Below, piece by piece: positions 60,012 to 64,000 of a stretch of DNA of 64,000 nucleotides. The stretch comes from Fomes fomentarius (lineage: Eukaryota > Basidiomycota > Agaricomycetes > Polyporales > Polyporaceae). The notes under the pieces are model-generated. The model saw only the letters and a program-made list of their open reading frames with translations, had not been told where the DNA came from and made no database searches. The stretch's first letter is position 1. The number at the start of each line of letters is the position of its first letter. The stretch spans positions 2,108,001-2,172,000 of the forward strand of contig JABYQN010000001.1 of the NCBI GenBank assembly GCA_022606135.1, given 5' to 3'. The translations under genes were made by a program, and so were the position numbers.

Positions 60012-61459
60012 CTAATACAGCAACGGGGCGGGTTTGGAGAGTCTTCCTGAAGACCTCCCTGAGGACTGCGACGGCGAGTGTCCGTCTTCAACGATTGGTG
60101 CAAGTGCCAGCGGGGCAGATGCAGAGAGAATGCGGGACGTGGATCGAGAACTTGATTGCGGAGTTGATGGTGATGGCAGCTGTGACGCTGGGCGGGACTG
60201 TTGGATGCTTGAGCGGCGCATGTCGACCTGCGACGACGAGGTCGACGAAGAGGCCGGCGGTATGGTCAATGGCAAGGGCTGTGTTGATCGTGCCTGCGAC
60301 GTGGGCGGGCGTGAGGATCGGTACGGGGAGCGTTGGGAGGATGGATACATGGTCGATTGAACAGGTAGTTGTGGCGCGCGAGGGGGAGGAGGCATGGACG
60401 GCCGCCTCCAAGGCGGCAGAGTCGGAGGTGGCTGGAGAATAAGAGGGCGCATCGCTCCGCGCGGGAGTGGTGGTAATGGCGGAGGCGGCCCGTGAGATAC
60501 AAGGCGCAATGGCGATGATATCGTACTGTGCATGCTGGGTACAGTTGAAGGACGTCTGGACGCGGGGTTCATTATTGGCAGGTCTGACATGTGCTTTTCG
60601 CGCGGGTCGCAGTCAGGACCAGACGTTAGTTTTGGCGCGGGGTCGGTTTGTTTCGAGTGATACATGACCGCGAGAAACGCAGCATAGAACGCGACTACGA
60701 TTGGACACGCGAAACCCGTCAGAGCAACGTACGGCAGGCAGACACGGAGCCCAGGAGCGGTCACATACGCAATGCGGGTAAGATCCAACTGCACACGGTT
60801 ATGGCGAGGTTGACATTTCGGCATATTGTGCGCTGTGACGCTGTAAAACAGGTCAACGTCGAAATCGCGCCTCGACACCCAATAGTACGTACATTCTGTA
60901 GGACACATAAAAGTTGGATTGAACAGCGTGAACAGCAGCGCCGCGCCTGTTGTACATAAGCATGTGTGGGAAAGTGTAGGACAAGGGATTGAACGTACCA
61001 AAATGCGCCGTCAGCAGGAAGGCCAGTCGCGCGCCGTCCAAATATGGACGAAACTCCAGGATTAGTCTGCGCGGGGGTATATGCATGCATGGGTGACGCG
61101 TTCGGTGGTGTTTCAGACACGGAGCACTCACAATACAAGCGGCATTGTCGCAGTGACCGCATTCACAAATATCATGACCCCAACCAAGTTCCCTGAAGTT
61201 CGCGCGAGCAAGGCTCCAGCATGAGACACGAGAACATGTGGATGGCACACAAGGACCACTCACGCTGCGCTCTGTCCGACCGATCATACAACACAAATAT
61301 CTCCGCACTCAACAGCGCGGTCCACACCAGACTGAGGACCGTCGCGATCACTGTAGCCACCAAGCACCGGTCAGCAATCTCCAGCCACAAGCCTCGAGTC
61401 AAGCTCCACCCACCTAGAATCCATGTCCGTACAATGTTGAAACCTCGAGAATAGGCCAT
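60012..61459 (-). CDS. multi-span membrane protein with Pro/Ser-rich tail, function unknown
   Basis: Exons 61459..61414, 61350..61264, 61192..61132, 61066..60999, 60946..60893, 60840..60769, 60694..60012; 356 residues, all phases closed. Five hydrophobic segments are visible: IATVLSLVWTALLSAEIFVL, GVMIFVNAVTATMPLVLLIL, LAFLLTAHFGAALLFTLF, NLAITVCSWILPAL and FYAAFLAVMYH. They are followed by a soluble tail of about 220 residues rich in Pro, Ser and Arg (GPPPPLPPLPRGAMRPL, PPPRAPQLPVQS, SSSTSSSQVDMRRSS). The pattern is common in unnamed basidiomycete membrane proteins. I assign no function. The tail suggests a cytosolic, possibly phosphorylated, region. Confidence 0.72.
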
Positions 61460-62757
61460 AACGTCATAAACTTGGAGCAAACAGCCGTGTCGTGGATGCA
61501 GAACGAGACAAATAAGAGAGAGAGGGAAAGGTCGTGTCGGGCTAGTCTAACAGGAAGATATGGAGTATGCTGCCAGCAGGATTAAGCTGTGGGGCGTCGA
61601 GTAGAAACCCACGAGGATAGCCGTCAAGACTGCACACCAGCCTCGATGAAATTGTAACAGGAGTCGTAGCCAGACACAGCAGGCAGACGGTGGAGGAGAG
61701 AATAAGGTCTCGAGTAGAGATCGAGGAGACGCGTGACACGCGGGGCGGCTCTTATTGTAATCATCGTTGGCGGGCGACAGCACCAGTGACCACGGCCTAT
61801 TCTTCGTGGATAAAGCGAGGCCATTGGGACAGAAGCGTGTTTGCGAGAACAAAGCCACCCCGCATCCCGGCGTCTAGCTGCTCCGGCTATTGTCCTCACG
61901 TGCCTGGTGCCTGGAGGCATGGAGTCGCGCCCCAGCCCTAACCTTATGCCCCTGTCACGCTGTAACACGCCATCTTCAGCCCTGGAGGTTCGAGTCGTGA
62001 GGTGGTTTGTGATCTGAATGGGGTTAAGTCGCGCTAAACCACTAGCCCTGTTATAGCTTCTGTCAATGCGGGCAGTTGAATTGTTGGCGGGTCAGAGAAT
62101 GAGTCAGTGACGGGAGAGAGACGAGCGTGACAGGGTTCCCGCAAGCTGCGATTGGCTGGGTGGCCAAGACGCATCGCCGCTTGTCTCTCCGTCACTGGGC
62201 CGCCAGGCGGGGTAAGAGTAAACGCAACGCGGATCGGTGATCACCAATTATTTTCAATACGAAGTATCATCTACTAGGGTAAACAAGGCGAGCAGTGTAT
62301 GTATTCAGTATGATACAATATACGGAAGGGGAATGAAACGGAGAAACGTCAATGCGGGGAGTCAAAAGCAGCGTCATGGAGATGGTGAGGTGAGACACGA
62401 CAGCGATAGGGTTGCAGGAGTGAAATGGCGGGTCGTGCAAGATAAGTTAAGTATATAAGGCTCCTGTGGTCTGCTGACCGGATGTAGGGAGCAATTATGC
62501 GATGTCGTGGCCCGCAGGCTTCTCCGCGCACGGGACGCCGCTTGAACGCACGATGACGTCGGACGGAGGTAGAACCGTACGTCGCTTGCAAGTTAGACTC
62601 GTGTCTAGACGTGTTCGTACCTCTTCCGATCTCAATACGCCTTATCCCATGCACGCGGGGCGGCGGCGAACCGATCATCCACGAGGGATACGCCCAAACG
62701 GTGGTGCGGTCGCTGGAGCTTTGGAGGATAGCCGTGGACGAAGGTTGGTCCCCATTC
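61460..62757. other. intergenic region without a supported gene
   Basis: About 1.3 kb between two minus-strand genes. It contains the promoter of the membrane-protein gene, the 3' flank of the PP4R1-like gene and an inverted repeat at about 62105-62197. Open frames are short and uninformative. Confidence 0.55.
62105..62197. repeat. imperfect inverted repeat, about 20-bp arms
   Basis: CAGTGACGGGAGAGAGACGAGCG (as two overlapping halves CAGTGACGGGAGAGAG and GAGACGAGCG, 62105-62127) pairs with CGCTTGTCTCTCCGTCACTG (62178-62197) over about 19 positions with small bulges. The 50-bp spacer includes an inverted CCAAT box (GATTGG). Purpose unknown. Confidence 0.45.
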
Positions 62758-64000
62758 TCAGCTAGGACTTGGCGGCGGGGGGCGAGAGAACGTAGCTGCG
62801 GTCCTCTCAACACGAGGCCGGAAAGTCGTCGGAGCGGGTCCACCATTGGGCTTTGACCCTGAAGGAGACGCGTCGGCAAGAACGGCTTTCGCAAAGGCTT
62901 GCACCTCGTGGGAAGCGTCCTGCGTGAGATCGCGTGCCAGACCGATCGTCTTCGCCGCAATATCACTGTCGATGCGACCAAACTTGTCTGTGGGACAGGA
63001 TTGGTTTATCAGCCAATGACGACATCGGATAATGACGTGAACTTTCTGCACGAATGTGGCCTGATGAACTTACCAAAGATCAGCCCCAACAGCCTCGCGA
63101 CACGTATCCGCACGTCAACGATTGGGTCGTAAATGAGTGTCGAGAGCGTCTCCCAGAAGGCGTCCTGCCCAACCTCAACATCACCTTGTTCGTCAGTCAA
63201 CATTTGCTGGATGCAGAGCACCCACGTCGTCCTCTTGCGGAACGCAGGGGAGGGGGCGAATTCGCGAACGTCAGCTCGCAAGGCTTCTAGTAAAGCCGGC
63301 ACCGACGTCTTCCACACTCTGACGATAGCGGGAAGCTTGAAATCATTCATCAGTTCATATTTTAGCATGTGAAGAGAGAGATTAAATTGCCACTCACCGC
63401 CGCCACTGCGGCTTCCCTGATGGCTGCCACACGGTCATCGAGAGCTTTGACCAGCATTTGCCGGAGGACCTCCCCATCGACACCCTCGACCTCGGCCAGA
63501 CCACCGATTGCTTTGACAGCAGCCTCCCTTTCCCTCCAGGACGAAAATTTTCCCGCCGAGAAAGCTTCCACGAGACCCTTTGAGACCTCTGCACGTTCAG
63601 GCTGACCGATTGCACGCACAAACGTCGGCAACGCTTCTATGAGCTTCGTGCGGACCTCACTTTCCTCCGCCTGCAAGCTCGACCAGAAAACACCTATGAG
63701 ATCTGCTCGTGCGTGCTCCTCGCCGATGATATTTGCGATCTCACCCAGAGACGCGGCCAAGGTCCGGCGAGTCTTGAACGATGGGTCTTGCACTAAAGAG
63801 AGGTACAGTGACCGCAACTCAGGCCAACGTCGCCTCCCTAGCGTCAGGGCCACTGCCGGATAATTGAAGGCACATACAAGAGGTCTCTGCGGGTCGTCGT
63901 ATATGTCGGGCCCGCCGCCAGCATCGGTGCCGTAGTCGCTCCATGCTGAGCTTATTGCGGATGAGGCCGAGGGTGGCTGTGGTGGTGGTTGCGATGGGAG
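62758..64000 (-). CDS. HEAT-repeat phosphatase regulatory subunit, PP4R1-like; 5' part outside window
   Basis: Minus-strand gene running off the right edge. Exons in view: >64000..63398, 63335..63074, 62987..62758, coding for the last 364 residues. HEAT-type helical repeats are visible: YLSLVQDPSFKTRRTLAASL, GEIANIIGEEHARADLIGVF, VRTKLIEALPTFVRAIG, REAAVKAIGGLAEVEG and LVKALDDRVAAIREAAVAAV. Then come LPAIVRVWKTSVPALLEALR, PIVDVRIRVARLLGLIFDKF and a C-terminal disordered tail with TFSRPPPPSPS. This order fits the regulatory subunit 1 of protein phosphatase 4 (relatives of PP2A subunit A), a scaffold for the catalytic subunit. A cohesin- or importin-type HEAT protein is the alternative. An acidic, Gly-rich stretch WSDYGTDAGGGPDIYDDPQR precedes the repeats. 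Confidence 0.68.

Noticed and set aside
1..64000. CRISPR arrays, bacterial operons, prophage or viral genes
   Set aside because: No regularly spaced repeats, no bacterial start signals and no phage, capsid or polymerase motifs were seen; intron-rich genes show a fungal nuclear genome.

Overview
This window is nuclear DNA of a filamentous basidiomycete, most likely a mushroom-forming agaricomycete. The evidence is the gene structure: protein-coding genes on both strands are cut by many short introns (mostly 45-65 nt, GT-AG). It also rests on the gene set: ATG2, LST8, NAA25, a eukaryotic-type glutamate synthase, ECO1, PIG-H, a CHORD-CS protein, mitochondrial IF-2 and ALKBH7. There are no operons, no bacterial ribosome binding sites and no CRISPR array. 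Exon structures were built by hand from splice sites, reading phase and family knowledge. Boundaries should be right to within a few bases where all phases close, but no transcript was available.

Layout. 0-7 kb: 3' part of a NatB auxiliary subunit (NAA25), RPA32 (RFA2), a second divergent RPA32-like gene directly downstream, and a CE16/GDSL esterase on the minus strand. 7-9.5 kb: a gene-poor gap with an inverted-repeat element. 9.5-17 kb: a complete 15-exon ATG2, the lipid-transfer protein of autophagy. 17-19.5 kb: RLP24 (60S biogenesis) and a small unidentified gene. 19.5-24.8 kb: a gene-poor stretch with a second inverted-repeat element and only weak coding signals. 24.8-32 kb: a GH5 exo-glucanase-like enzyme, mitochondrial IF-2 and a CHORD-CS co-chaperone. 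32-36.3 kb: an unresolved membrane-protein-like region and a carrier-like inner-membrane protein. 37.5-44 kb: ALKBH7, a DUF1776 short-chain-dehydrogenase-like protein, a small conserved-looking gene and LST8 (TOR complex). 45.4-52.4 kb: GLT1. 52.8-59.6 kb: ECO1 and PIG-H (divergent), then a 12-exon gene joining an IST1 domain to a RabGAP/TBC domain. 60-64 kb: a multi-span membrane protein and the 3' part of a PP4R1-like HEAT-repeat gene cut by the window edge.

How the genes relate. This is ordinary eukaryotic gene order, not a pathway cluster. Several genes do concern membranes, nutrients and growth control (ATG2, LST8, IST1-TBC, PIG-H, GLT1). The GLT1 promoter carries GATA-factor-like and E-box motifs, consistent with nitrogen control.

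Most interesting points: (1) IST1 and TBC appear to be one spliced gene, and the TBC half has no ATG of its own and seems to lack the arginine finger; (2) a tandem, diverged second RPA32 gene with a long S/T-P-rich linker; (3) two GC-AG introns supported by reading phase; (4) microexons of 18 and 24 nt and a 30-nt intron; (5) two different terminal-inverted-repeat elements in the gene-poor gaps.
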